Source: Polyporus tsugae (Eukaryota > Basidiomycota > Agaricomycetes > Polyporales > Polyporaceae). Taken from it: a DNA stretch of 64,000 nucleotides. The DNA lies in NCBI GenBank assembly GCA_024305745.1, contig JAHRBS010000001.1, positions 930,001-994,000 of the forward strand, in the 5' to 3' direction. This document shows positions 19,901 to 33,199 of the stretch, piece after piece (the stretch's first letter is position 1; each line of letters begins with the position of its first letter). The notes below the pieces were generated by a model. It saw nothing but the letters and a program-made list of their open reading frames with translations, ran no database searches and had not been told where the DNA came from. Made by a program: the position numbers and the translations under genes.

Positions 19901-21182
19901 CGTACCGCCGGACGTCCTCGGAGGCAAGCGCGCGAGCCCGAACCGATTCGGTGCTGCGCACACACCGTGCATCCAAACCGACCTCGGACTTTACGCTCGT
20001 GCGCAGTCGGAAGTTGTGTGCAGTGTGCACTGCGCCGGGTCCATGGCCTGGCCCCGGCCCCAGAGCTTTCGACGAAACTGGAACGCGGGAGGCCGGCCAT
20101 TCCGCCCGTCCCTGCGAAGGCCGAACAAAGGTAACGGCCAGAGCGCTCCTCCTCCGGGCCAGGCGCTATGGTACCCAGGCTTGTCAACAAAGAGTAACTC
20201 AATCACCGATTTACACAGTAATTACCCACCTCTTTGCCTCCCTCGGGCGCGTCAGATTGACGTGCACATTCCCAGAGCATGTCGGGCACGACGACATATG
20301 GAGAACAGATGAGCCTTGTTGATTCAGCCACTGCTGCCGGGGCAGCGTATGTGCGGTCGCGCGCACGCATGCACCAACGCCAGAACGTTGGACGAGTGCC
20401 ATTCCATCTGTCACAATGGCATATCTAGGCTCCCCCCTCGCACGATCGCGCTGCCCACGGCGGAAACACAAACCCGCCGGACCTCTTCCACGACGAAAGG
20501 CGAAAATCCGGGACAGTGTGGCATACAGATGTCATCAGGCACGCCCGCTCTGAACGAGCCCCGCTGGGGCCGCAGAATCCGCGAAGACCCCCCGCGAACG
20601 CGTGCAGTTGCGCCAATGGCCCGTGCATCTCGCACCGTGTTCGTTCAGCAGCCGCTAGCCAGCGAGGTGTAGGTTTAACTACGGTATCGGAGTTTCTGTG
20701 GAACGGAGTGCCAGTCTATGCCCTTTGCCCTCCTTCCGCGACGGCGCGGAGGTGACCGGAAAGTCTCCGATGGGGGATTGTGCGGCTTGTAAAGTCGGAG
20801 CGGAAGCGGCGAGGACGGGTTCATGAAATTGCTCTCGTAAACAAGGGCGCGATGCTGACTCGTGGATACTTGCGCATCTGATCACTCAGTCGCAGAACGG
20901 TCCCGTAGGTATTGCTGGATATTGATGAATCATTTGGTCGGCTTACGCCGAAACGAAAACGCGGGATTCTGCGAGATCTGTCAATGGATGAGTAGAACTC
21001 GCAGTTTAGCACGGCGCACGCATAGCAGATACGAGCGAAGCGGTACGCAGCGTAGAGAGACGTTGCCATATAGGGACATATGGGTTACATGGTGCGTCAT
21101 GAGAATACTGATATAGTGGTAAGCTGCAAAAAATCCAGAACACCCATACAGCCATAGCACGGGTCCCCCAAGAACAGAGGTT
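16903..21182. other. No recognisable gene in 4.3 kb
   Basis: Numerous short frames, some pyrimidine-rich (17119-17783), but no domain, splice-consistent exon chain, tRNA or terminal repeats that I can support. The first few hundred bases probably include the 3' UTR of the gene ending at 16902. Confidence 0.4.
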
Positions 21183-22086
<904 letters not shown>

Positions 22087-22804
22087 TTTGAAGGGGTTGG
22101 TGTCTTGAGGGAGCCGCGAGACCTTTTGGAGAGTTAAAGAGCGTCGGGGACGATGAGGACGGGAGCGGAGGCGCACGCACCGGTCACTTGTTTGATCTTG
22201 TTGTGCTCGCCACTGCGAAACAAGGTTTGAGGATGTCGGCAATTCCCGCTGCAACTGTACAGTTCCTGATCAGGGAGACGCCCGGGCCGACTTTCCGCAA
22301 GGACGTTCTGTGCATGATGCCACCACCGGACATTTGACTAGATTCCTGCGATGACCAGTACTGTGTATATATGCTTTGGTGCATGGAAAACAAGTGATCC
22401 ATATAATAATGCATCACAGCGGGCAGGTACCCTTCCGAGAACCCAAAGGGTTCTTTCGTGCTCGTCTGGGCGTCAGATAAGCGTCAGAGGGTAACCGAGC
22501 TCGGCTGACGTCTGCTACATTTCCATCTTGCAATTGCCGCTGGTGTGCCGGAATTCCGACGCTGCTCATGATCATATCAGATTCATTATCCGACAAACAG
22601 ACTCAAGTACTCAAAGGCTCTTGGACTGTCTAGAGGAAATCTCGATGGAAGCAACTTGAAGGACACTCTTCACGATCGCCAGCAGCTTCTGTTCGGGCTC
22701 TTTGCCCTTCGCCACACCATATATACCCGTCGGTCCCGCCATGTTTCTGTTCCTCCTCCACTCTCATTCTTCCGCCACGGTCCCACCTCCCACCTCGTCT
22801 CAGC
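22087..22804. other. Divergent intergenic region
   Basis: Lies between RPS5 (leftward) and the coiled-coil gene (rightward). The part next to RPS5 probably holds its 5' UTR; a TATA-like CATATATACC occurs near 22720. No gene seen. Confidence 0.5.
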
Positions 22805-24484
22805 ATGCTCCCTGAGCGGGCAAAGCGTACCATTCTCGTAGAGACCGTCTTTACCCCAGGCGATTTGAGGGCCGCATTCAGCCAGTGCGGTGTTATGTAA
22901 GTTCTCATTTCGCTGTGGCGCTGAGTATATGCTGACTGCTATGAGGGCACCTCAGACGTGGCATATACGCTGCGGGGTGTGTAGACGATATAGCTCTTCT
23001 CCGCTATTATGTGGAGTATCGTGACCCGGAGGCTGTGGGGTACGCCCGCACTCTTCAATTCGGGGGAACAGCTGTGTACACCCTGGACTACCCCGATCTC
23101 GTCAATGATTTCCTCGCTGTAGCTCAACCCGAGCTGTTTCGGAAACCTCTCCCGGACGTCCTCGGTTCGGCGGCGTGGTCTGTATCCCCAAGTCCCCACA
23201 AAACTCGGACCGCCCATCCAGGTAACGAACACATATTGTATTCTAAGCGCGCATACATTGACATATATAATAACACGTTCTTAGGTAAAACCAAAACCCG
23301 TCCGAGCACGTGCGCTGTTATCGAGCCCGCCACACCCACACCTCAATCCCCGTGTCCTGCGCCAGGCCTTCGTCTACGAACGCGAGTAGATTCCACCTAT
23401 ACGGACAACTGTGTGCCCGCTTTGAGTCGGCTGGACTACATGGCAAACCCTCTCGTGCCTGTGAACGACTTCTCTCTGTCGGAGGACGCATATATGCCGT
23501 CCCGTGGCGCCGTACTTCCCCCACGACCACCCTCGCTCGCCAGCACAAACTCTTCGCAGTCTTCAGTCCCGCCAAAAGGCCCACCGGACGTGCAAGTATC
23601 TAATCCCTTTCCGACAACGCACGGGCAGCCTCACGGTCTCCAGCTGGATCGCTTAGGACTAGAAGAAGTCATTGCAACACTCAAAGGTACCGCCAACGGC
23701 ATTGATGGACGTGCGAAGTGGTTCACTGCCGGCAGTGATTACTATCGCTCGAAGGACTTCCCGGCTGCGATCGCGGTCCTGACAGCTATGATCGAAGGTG
23801 AGAGCATCCAAGTCCCTCGCGGGGCTCCGCGCACGTTTGAGCTCACAATCTATCGAGCTGCTGCGGAAGGTGTTCGGCCCATCCGGAATTCCTTCTATAT
23901 TTCGTGACTCGGTAGTTGCATCTTCTCCGACTCCGACTCCCGCTGGAGGGGTCCCGTTGGCACCCTCCAAGTCTATCAACGTGCCGCCGACCACATCGGC
24001 GGTGAAGTCCGTCGGCCCTTGTGGGACGCCTAACGCGACTCCGCCAGCCAGCCCAGCGCATGGGCAGTTGAAGATACTTCGGCGGGAGGTCCAGTCTCTC
24101 CGTAATCGTCATCGGCACCAGCAGGATGCCTTGAGCCGGGAGCGTTCCACGAAGCGGAAGCTCGAGGACAGCCTCGGATCGGAGCGCCATCGCCGCCGCA
24201 GGCTCGAAGATGACCTCAAGAAGGCCGAGAAGTTGGCTGTGAGCGCACGGCGCGGCGAGGAGTACGCGCTCGACCAGTGCCGTGTCGAGCACGAGACGCG
24301 GCGGCAGGCGGAGGACCAGGTCGACGAGCTTAAGGGGTACATCACCGCGATGGAGCCGATGCTGGAGAGGGGCGAGGAGAACGACAAGAAGACGAAGGAG
24401 TACTTGAGGAAGGTCGCGATCTCGCTGATGAAGGCCGCCGACGGGAACTTGACGGCGGCCCTTCCAACGTTGAAGAAGATGTGA
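22805..24484 (+). CDS. Hypothetical protein with C-terminal coiled coil
   Basis: Function unknown. Exons 22805-22896, then 22956-23221 (intron 59 bp), then from 23285 (intron 23222-23284, 63 bp with no stop, so it could also be retained), and a last part ending 24484. The N-terminal region starts MLPERAKRTILVETVF and contains CVDDIALLRYYVEYRD. A Pro-rich linker leads to a folded-looking stretch (WFTAGSDYYRSKDFPAAIAV). The C-terminal 130 residues are a strong coiled coil rich in Glu/Arg/Lys heptads. The join near 23797 is a problem: the upstream frame and the downstream coiled-coil frame differ by one base. Either a long intron (23798-23915, ending TCGGTAG) removes the intervening block, or there is a one-base indel. 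The resemblance is to a basidiomycete family of unknown role. Confidence 0.65.
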
Positions 24485-24856
24485 GGTAAACCTTTACCCG
24501 AAGGAGGGACCAGGCGTGTTCTCTCATCGGTTCCGTTTGACTGGATGACCTAAGCTACTGTTTCCTATACTTGATATGTGTATCGGCAGGATGTATACGT
24601 ACATGTATTACAACGACCGCCGAATGGACCTGAGGTATGTTCAGAGCTACATTCTAGTAATTCGTTAAAATACATAGCGTTTTAACATGGGAGTGCAGTT
24701 TCTCGCACGGCGTGGAGGGCCTGGGCCAACGGATAGCGGAGCGGGGGGCCAAGATGAGCACAGCACCGGATCCACAACCATCCTATCCGAGACGAGATCT
24801 TCTCCGACGTCAAAGCTCCATCCAGCGTCTTCAGTAGTGACCTATATGGTGGCCTA

Positions 24857-25812
24857 TCAAGCGACACCATCAGGAACAGATAGATAGGTTAAGGAGGGTG
24901 GGACGAGGGGGGGGGCGCGGTGACACACCTTCACCAACGACCAAGAGATAACCACATCCTGTATGCGCTGGAGCAGCATAAGCCTGCACGCATCACACAC
25001 GATCGACTCCCCGATGGGCTCGAGCTGCATCTGAAGCGCCGCCGCCGATATGCCTACGACGCACCACGTCGCTGTGTGTGAGCCGCTTCAAATGCTATAA
25101 AATTCGAGAGAAGGGTGGAAGCCTCACTGGGGGTGGCGTCCCATACCAGGCGGGCGGCGGCGAGGGCCCACGCGCGGACGAGCTCGCCCTGCTCGCCGTC
25201 GGCGCAACCGGGGGTGATAGGGTGGGAGGCGGGGGGCTGGAGGACGATGTTGCGGAGGGCGGCGAGGCGGGACTGGTGGAGGAGGAAGAGGCGCTTGAGG
25301 TAGACGGGGCCGATCCTGGCGGCGAGGGCGTCCGTGAGGCTGGAGGTGTCGTAGGAGAGGAGGTGTCCGGAGATCGCGACGGCGAGGTCCTCCAGGTCGT
25401 GGTGGGCGGCGAGGGCGTACGTCTCGATGGGGCGGTGGGGTGCGTGGGAGAGGATGAGCTGGTAGAGCGGTTGGTGGGGGGTGGTGTGGGCCTCGATGAG
25501 GACGCCGTACTTGATCAGTGCGGTGAGGGACTGGTCGATGGTCTCGAGGGTGGGGTGGAAGTGGATGCAGGGGAGACCATACATGGTGTGGAGGAGCACG
25601 TTGACGACGTCGCCGTCCTCGGGGAGGTGGACGGACGAGAGGGAGGCTGTGGGGAATAGGTCTTCATGAAGGAATTGTCCAAGGAAGGCGTTGGAGGAAA
25701 CGTTGAGGATGCGGTGGCGATGGACGTAGAAGTAGACGTGATTGGAGGAGATGATAATCGAGTCGGGGAGAAGACCGTCGACTCGGAGGGATGGGCTGAA
25801 GGCAAGAGACAC
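24857..25812 (-). CDS. BTB/POZ-domain protein (basidiomycete type)
   Basis: Two exons, 25812-25128 and 25053-24857, with a 74-bp intron (GTGAGG donor, GTCGTAG acceptor); 882 nt, 293 residues. The N-terminal 100 residues have the BTB layout: a DSIIISSNHVYFYVHRHRIL strand-helix start, then FLGQFLHE, a variable loop, and a VVNVLLHTMYGLPC segment. BTB domains mediate dimerisation and often recruit cullin-3 ligases or transcription regulators. The C-terminal exon carries a CDAC motif and VVISWSLVK, a tail shared by many Agaricomycete BTB paralogues as I recall them. The partner is unknown. The exact C-terminus is uncertain because a GTGTGT donor lies just after VVISWSLVK and a further intron is possible. 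Confidence 0.8.
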
Positions 25813-27121
25813 CGTAGCGTCCTCTGGGGCCTCCTCTTTTAGTGTTGAATACTGGTATGGGGGAGAGGTACGCGGGTCTATCTCAGAGTCTACCCGAGCG
25901 CCGTGCCAGTGGTCTAAAATTTATTGGCACTCACGGTAAGTCCAGCCTCTCCTTGGGATCCAGATCCATCCGAAGTTCCGTATGCAATATTAGCCAGACT
26001 TGGGCTTATTGAGCCACCAGAGTTTTCGGGTGAAGGGTAAATCCAAAAGCTAGATCCGTCCATAGTATGGGACTGGGGAGGCACAAGGCGCGAAGGTCCG
26101 TAAGAGATAGCGGATGAGATTTCCCGCGTGTAACCTCACCACGCTACCTGCCTCACCACAGGAACCCTGAGGCGTCTATGACCAAATAATTGTGCGATTG
26201 CGTTCTTCAAATCAACGCACAACTCGCACGGGGGAAGACCTGGTGAGCTTCTCCGGTATTTCGAAGTGCGGCAAGCGTCTCCGAAGACACTGTGGGCCAA
26301 TGGGGTGGATCTTTGATAAATAGCGTGGTTCTCCACGCTGCTGGGCCGCACGCTAATTCGTTTTGAAGGTGCTCGAATCTAGTGGATGCAACCCTGCGAA
26401 CGTTGGGTCAAAGTATAAGGGAACCGCCTCTGGTTCGTACCATTGAAACACAATGTGGTGCTCTGCGCACCTGGCCGTAGATAAAGTCTACTAGGAAGCA
26501 TTAGAATGAGTTGTTCGAAAAAAAAATCCAAGATGAGCACCTGCGTACCGCATTCGCTGGGTTTGGTTAACGGCAAAATGGTGCGGTGAACCCTCGAGGA
26601 TTCGAAACACGGAGCCGAAAGATTAACTAGCTTCTCCCGAAAACCCTTTACTCCACATGCACATGCTATGCTTTAGCGACGCCGTTTGAATACATTCGGG
26701 AGGATACTCACCTATGAGTGGCAAACCTTGTGACGGTGTAGTGCCAGCGCGTGCTCAAGGCCAGCGCGACGCTCCAAACGTGTGCCATCGTTGGATGCAT
26801 TTATACAGACTTTGTGTACCCATGTTACAGTTACAGTGAAGGAGGTCTGGAGACTACTTCTCCACTGTTGCCGTAAAGCCTTGTTGAAGCTCTGGAACTT
26901 ACTCGTGAGCCCTCGGCAATTCCCGGAGCTCGGGGCTGCCTCGGGGCCGGCCTCCGACCGTTCCGGGACTGCCCCAGGTACTATTCAATCCCGAACATAC
27001 TACACCAATACTAGTGCGTGACCAAGATAATTCTAGGAAAATTGATCACATATGCATACATGTATAGTGGCGTATATCCAATCCAGTTGAGCAAGAAATT
27101 AGAGAAGGTTGGAACGGGACC
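25813..27121. other. No recognisable gene
   Basis: About 1.3 kb of mixed composition with a short A-run near 26518. No gene, repeat or RNA recognised. Confidence 0.45.
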
Positions 27122-28698
27122 TCAGCGATACTCAGCCCCGCAGTCGCCTATGCTTCGAATCAACTGCGCTCCATTCGACTTCGCGAGTACTACCTCAATC
27201 TTCCCTCTGTCCTCTGCGTCAAGGTGGAAGCCGTAAACCTTCTGGTTGTCGTCCGTATGCTCCGACACTCCCATCCTTACACCTAAGAAGACGGTCAGCG
27301 CTGATGCAGCATGACGCCATGAACAACACCTTGAATTACCGATGATGACCGCCCCCACGAACGGGTGATCGAGAACCCAACGTGTGGCCATGTTGGCGAT
27401 ACTCATTCCTTCGTATTTGTCGGCGATGGTCCTAAGCACCACCAAAAGCTCCTGGAAAAGCGACCAGCTGCCCCACGCTCGGGTGATCATATCCAAGTAC
27501 TGCGCATTGGGCTTTAATGACATATTTCGCCTAAGGCTTGACAAGAGACACTGACCTTCCGCTGCGACGGAGTCAGCGAACCTGAGTACAGGTCCGGCTC
27601 TTCTTTGCCGAGCCAACTATCAGCCAGGAAACCGCCACACTGTTGGCCAATGCCTCAGAGCGATGCACAGAACCGGAGTGGACACCGACTTACGATAGTG
27701 CCGTACGTCAGTAGCTTCACATTGTGCCTGATGCACACTTCGGCCATGGCGTAAAGCGGGCGAATGTCCACAAGGGAGAACTAAAACTTGATGAGCATCC
27801 CGCGCCACGCTATACTCCGAGCGCACGGCCGTAGTGACGTACCTGCACTTGGTTCGATACTATTGTACCCGGACCAAGGTCTGTACAAATCTCGGCCATA
27901 GTGGCACTGTCGAAGTTGCACAAGCCGATGAGCTCAATCTTTCCTTCACTTTGCAGGTCTCTCAAGTGATGCAGCGCCTTGAGGTAGCCCGTATCACTGT
28001 AATCCTGCCAATGGAACTGTGGGTATACCTCGAGTTAGCCAGAGAGACGTCATTCTATTCAAGCATCGTGCCCACCTGAAGCAGATCGACACAACGTGAA
28101 TGCATGCGGGATAGTCGATCATCCACCGCCGCCTCTACAAGCGCTCTGGTCGGATCTACCGTCCGGAAAACGCAATATTTGGTGGCGCCGAAGATCCGCT
28201 GAGGGTCTGACCACTTCTCCCGGAATTCGCCCTATGACCGTCGTGAGTAGCCGCCCACGCTGATTCATGAATAACGTACAAATAGGACCTCCGCAGGACC
28301 GTAGTGGTCCGCTAAATGTGGGTCGAAGCGATGATCAGGAGTACCCTCAGGGCCCATCATGTTTTGAACATACCCTAGGAACACACAGGCGACAACGAAC
28401 AAGTTGTGTCAGCGTATGCAGGCTATCACGGCAGGACGCAGCTAGCAGATAAGTCCTTACCATATCTAAGGCGAGGCACGATAAGTTCAATCACTCGTAA
28501 GTCAGGAACAAACTCACCAAAGGCCGTATAGCCGTTCTCTGCGTAGGTGGCCATCTGACGGCGAATCTTGGCGGCGGGTGCACTTCCCCACGAGTTGCTC
28601 GATAGTTGCCACAGCCCGTTGAAGAGTCGTGGAAGTTCACGATCGCCCAGGCGGAATGTCTCTCTCCTAGGGGAGGTGTCGAAGGAGTCGGTAACCAT
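27122..28698 (-). CDS. Aldo/keto reductase family oxidoreductase
   Basis: Predicted cytosolic NAD(P)H-dependent reductase of carbonyl compounds. Long exons in coding order: 28698-28518, (28465-28461), 28311-28280, 28231-28076, 28016-27843, 27780-27694, 27639-27556, 27499-27340, 27282-27122. The catalytic tetrad of the superfamily can be read as D61 (TAFDMADHYG), Y66, K91 (FGATKYC) and H127 (QFHWQDY); GLCNF and the C-terminal WVLDHPFVGAVIIG are also typical. The D61-M62-A63 codons are built from a 5-nt exon, and the frame then needs one more base. A single G at 28374, flanked by a CTAG acceptor and a GTATGT donor, would supply it (346 residues). Otherwise the gene carries a one-base loss and is broken. 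All later introns (54-62 bp) keep phase. Confidence 0.85.
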
Positions 28699-30302
28699 GG
28701 CCGACAGCAGTGGGCGATAAGTTCAATACGCAGCGAGAGGGGCTAGAGACGTTTCCAGGCATCAGTTTGTACTCGATGCAATTTATACGGAATCTGCCCG
28801 CCGTTTTAGAAAAACGCCGAACCGAAAGGCTACCGAAAGGCGGAGAGCAACGAACGGCGGGCGGAGCTCGGTTATTTGTCTACTCACCGGCTGATGGTGT
28901 TCGTATCAGTAACACCTGGTACAATCGTTCCGTCGGGTTGCCTTGTTATTCGAGCGGCGCCGCGCCGGCAAATGGGTGTATCCAGTGTGGCGACAAGAAT
29001 GCAAGGCAACAAGCGGACGGCATGAGCAGATATAAGGAGTTGCGGAGACGGGCGGTGGTGATTTCTTCACCGCCCAACTTGAACCAGTGAGCGTGTGAGC
29101 TGCATCCTGAATCGCCTCGTCACAGCATTCTCCTCTCCCCGATTTGGTTGCGACTGTGACCACCTGTCACGCAAGAATGATTGACATGGTCTCCTGAGGC
29201 TCGTCGAGGTGCCCATTTATTACCGGGCTGTACATAAGTACATGGTGTGTTTATCCGATGGTGTAGATCATCGGGCCGAAAGAATAGCAGGAATCTTAGG
29301 CGGCGGCTCGACCTCATCTGCCATAACGCCGCTTCCGATGTGGCGGATCGTTCAAACAGGGGGTCCGGCTCTTATCCTCTCTTATCAAGTTCAAGACCAG
29401 CATATATGTTATATCCTGAAAATCTTCATGTTACCATGTGCATTGCCAGATCGAATAGGGTTAGTTCGCCATCTCTGAGACTCCCGGTAACTTGACTAGT
29501 AGCCCGAACACCAGCGGGTCGCTGCGCTCCCTGCTTAGCGAGTAAAGTTACGTCGCTCTGACCATCCAGAAAGAATTGTGCTGATCACTTATTCGCAATG
29601 CGCCGCGGCCATCGCTCCCAGAGTAGTCGGCGCAGTGGTGGTTGCCCGCCGAATGATGCGATAAACGGTCGACCACCTTGTTGTTACCCTGCTGACACAG
29701 CTCCTCACTTCGCATCAATTGCTTGTAAGACAGTCACACCGACTCAGAGCTACCGGTGCCTCATCTGCAAACCATTCAGGATAGGAAACGGAGTTTTGTC
29801 GCTCTTTACCTAGCTTAAGTTTCACACTGTAGGCATGGGGCTGCAGATCCTCTAAGTTCGTGGTAGGTTCGAACCGCTGTGATCAGCGACGTGGATTCAA
29901 TCGGCATCGGTGTATAACTGTTTACGTATTTCGGATGGTGTGGCAGTCCCCCCTGCGAAACCTCGAAGCCGGAAACGTGTCGGACTATTGCTCCGAATTA
30001 CACTTACCATTTGTCACAACATATCCGATCAGTGGCGCGGGGCAGGGTCGACGAAACAAGTTGCATCCTATATGCATCCGGATACCATCAGTTCACCGGG
30101 CGTACTATAAGAAAGGTGGAGAGAATGTAGACGCACCACCGCCCACCATCGCACCGGGAACCCATCTATATCAGCACCTTTCCACCCCTCCTCCATATCC
30201 GAATCAATTCCCGCAGGAATGACACCTGCTTTTGGCCACGTGTGGGTATCTTGCTCGTACAATCCACGGCCATGCTGACGAGTACCCAATTTCAGAAATC
30301 TC
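28699..30302. other. No recognisable gene
   Basis: About 1.6 kb with short frames only. A GGTTCGAACC word near 29867 resembles a tRNA B box, but its flanks do not form a T-arm stem. The right end probably holds the promoter of the next gene. Confidence 0.45.
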
Positions 30303-30935
30303 ATGGTCGACACGCTTATCGCGAACCTCGAACTTTCGGAGTCAGCCTTGTCTCTACTCTACCCTAACCGTGGTCCACATCTCGTGTTGACTGACAAAAC
30401 CTACAGCATACAAGCCATAATCCGCGCACACCTGTGCACCACTCCACAGGACGTCACGACGTCCTTCATGGCGGCAGCGCGAACGCGGTTGAACAAGTCG
30501 ATGAAGGCACTGAAGGTTCCAGCCCCGAGCGCCCTTTTCTCCGAAGCCGGAGATACCAGCAACGCCTGGAAGCCCACGCCCGAGCTCAAGGAGGTACTCC
30601 GCACGACCCGTGCATCGTACGGCGCCGGTATGGGCCTTGCTGGCCTGAAACTCCTGACCGCTGTCGTAGCGGGGACAGGACGTCCAAGATGGAAGCCAGA
30701 TAACGAAACTGCAAGTCTTCTGGCCGACATCGACCGTGATCTCTGCCAAGCCATAGTCAGCTCGAAGCAGGAAATGGACGCGGGCAGGGCAACCAGGGAG
30801 GAAGCGGCGGGCGTACGCGAGGCGCTGCTTCACGCTCTGAATGGGTGTAAACAGGCGTTGGGGGAGGAGTATCCGTTCGGGCTGGGGGAGACGGAAGCCG
30901 AGGGCTGGAAAACGGACCGGAATCTCGGTTGCTAG
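30303..30935 (+). CDS. Hypothetical protein, single exon (210 aa)
   Basis: Function unknown. The frame is intact, with uniform GC-rich third positions typical of coding DNA in this window and no signal peptide or membrane segment. It is alpha-helix-prone throughout, with a glycine-rich centre (SYGAGMGLAGLKLL) and a C-terminal half rich in Ala, Glu and Arg (LLADIDRDLCQAI, AAGVREALLHALNGC). Without a recognisable motif I cannot place it in a family. It stands alone between two stretches without genes, and the start is simply the first ATG of the frame. The antisense frames over the same region are shadows. Confidence 0.55.
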   Translation: MVDTLIANLELSESALSLLYPNRGPHLVLTDKTYSIQAIIRAHLCTTPQDVTTSFMAAARTRLNKSMKALKVPAPSALFSEAGDTSNAWKPTPELKEVLRTTRASYGAGMGLAGLKLLTAVVAGTGRPRWKPDNETASLLADIDRDLCQAIVSSKQEMDAGRATREEAAGVREALLHALNGCKQALGEEYPFGLGETEAEGWKTDRNLGC

Positions 30936-33199
30936 TAGGGAAGAGAACCTTAGACCAATCCCAGCAACCTGGTCAATTTGTTTGTCTGATGTGTTCGAGA
31001 TGTGGCTGTAAACTTAAGTACAATACGTTCATCCTCTTGTTGATTCGCCTTGGTTTATGAGACAGCTGTCGCATATGCGGGTCAAGCGATATCATGGGTT
31101 CTATCCGCATAAGTCCCACTGCTGGCACGGGGCACGACCTAGTCCCGCACCCATGCCTCGTGCTACGATCTGCACAACGTGAAAACCTAATCTGGACAAG
31201 GAACATGTAAATAATAATATCTTCTTGGGCGTTTCTGATCAGGGCGTACGCACTGATAACAGCCTGAACAAAGTCGGATGGTCTTTTGTGGTTACGTGGA
31301 GAAGTTGAGTGATCCTCCGCCTTCGACGGAGGTGATTTTGTATCTTGGGTATCTACGCGCCTGGTTGCATTAAAATGTAGCTCACCCTGCAGGCTAGGGA
31401 TGAACGAGGCGTGCTAGCTATTTTTACTTACCGAACGGCGCGCGGGGGCTTCATCGACTTGAAATTTCGGGGACGCCGCTCTGGTAACAGGCGTCAGGTG
31501 AAATCTTGAGACCAACGCGTGTCTAAGGAAGGACATGACCAGTGCTAGGATAAACGCCACCTCATTCCCAGGGACCATAGAGTGTGTCAGCATTGAAATA
31601 TCAGGCCAATGATTACAGAGATCGATGCGAAATTACGGGTCTTTGGCATCTGGAAGGCAGTTCCGAGTCACAGTTGTCAGTGACTGCTGAGGCGCTGAAG
31701 TGTGCGCCGAGTCCCAAGGACACCGGCCTTCAATTTCGTTGCCGGGTGACGTGAGCCTGACGGAAGAATCCTCGGCGGTGTTGGGATAGAACCTGTCGAC
31801 CCTCTACGAATTTGAATCCATGTTAGCGCTTTCTATCCGACCCGAACCCCCGGTATCGATTCGTTGTAGGTACACTCACAATGAAATGGAATTTCCGCAT
31901 TTCATACGTCGCGGCGGTTTGGTGGACCTTGGTGGCAGAATGCGATTCTAGACCACTCTGTGTCGAAAGCATGGGCAATCGGGCTGGAACAGCCTGTGTC
32001 CTGATGACCAGGATAGATGATCATACACTCGCCGAGCACCAGAGTGCCCGCATGCATGTTTACCAGACAGTTCGGATCAGCATAGGCACGTCATCGAGCC
32101 ACCAGCTCATGGGAAGCCTCGTTCCCAAGATCAGACACCTGCTCATAGCGAACGCAACCCAGTCAACGGGAGCGACAGCCTCGAGTTCACGGAACACAGG
32201 ACTTGAGCGCATCGTGCAAAGCGCCGGTCTGGTATCCTGTTCGGCGAATGTTCGATCGGGGTATGATTCAGCCACAAACCTGCCATGGAGATAAAGGCAG
32301 TCCCTTGCCAGTGGCCACTCACTTCAAGTATTCCCTCTGTTCTCCCATCTGGGTTCAGAGGACGCTGAACATCCACGCATGCTTCGCACCTGTGCGCTCC
32401 CTTGGAAGACGAGACCGCGGCGGTGGGGATAGTATGATCGAGGGTCCCTGATGGCACGGCCGTCAGCTCTAACGCCAACGTCATCAAAGGGGCATGCTGG
32501 GGTACATTACAGCACGATGTCGTACCGAGCCTCCTGCTAGGGTGATGGCGTCGGTTCTGCCGCCGTCAGCAGGCCTAGGAATTGGAAGTGTTAGCTTCTT
32601 CAACGAGATGGACAAGGACCGAGTGTGACCGACATGCTCGTTCTAGTAATAGTTCTCCAGGCCACGTCGCTTCTGAACGTTGTGAACGAGGACCAGCGCG
32701 ATCGATTTCGCGCTGGCTGGCAAATAAGTAGTTTGAAAGGCAGAGCCTGAGGGACCTAGGGCTTTCGAATCAGCGCGGATCGAGTGCCCCTGAAAGGGGA
32801 GAAACGTGCTACCTCACATGCGCTTGGAAAGCGCACACCAGATTTTAGGCGGAGCCTGGTACATAAGGCTGCATTTCCTCCTCGGAGAGCGAAACGGTAA
32901 GGGTTGTCCTGGACATGCATATGGTGAGTGTAGTGGGTTGATGATATAAGGTATCGATTACAGAATAATCAAGAAAGCTAGGGGGTTCGTCGGGTGTGCG
33001 GGGCAGGAGATGGATGTTTTCCGCTTCGTCACGTTTCCGGCTGGCAGTTGAGATGTGTTACATGTGACATGTGACATGGGTCACTGAGAGGCCGAAAAAA
33101 ACTTGAACCCGGACGGCGTCCCTCGACGATCCACTTGAACGATTTTCTTCCGATTGCATGCAGCCTATGCAGAAACACTCTATGTCCGAAACTAATGGC
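30936..33199. other. No recognisable gene in 2.3 kb
   Basis: Frames at 31881-32294 (plus) and 32143-32487 (minus) show no domain. A GTGAGT/CAG pair on the minus strand near 32325-32280 hints at a spliced remnant, but no full chain could be built. A short ACATGTG tandem word occurs at about 33060-33077. Confidence 0.4.

Noticed and set aside
25078..25659. Glycine/valine/glutamate-rich 193-residue plus-strand frame
   Set aside because: Exact antisense shadow of the BTB gene; codon-periodic low complexity.
29855..29885. Possible tRNA B box GGTTCGAACC
   Set aside because: The flanking five bases on each side do not pair as a T-arm and no acceptor stem or D-arm was found.
33055..33090. Short repeated ACATGTG words
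   Set aside because: Only two to three copies of 8 bp; too short to call a regulatory array.
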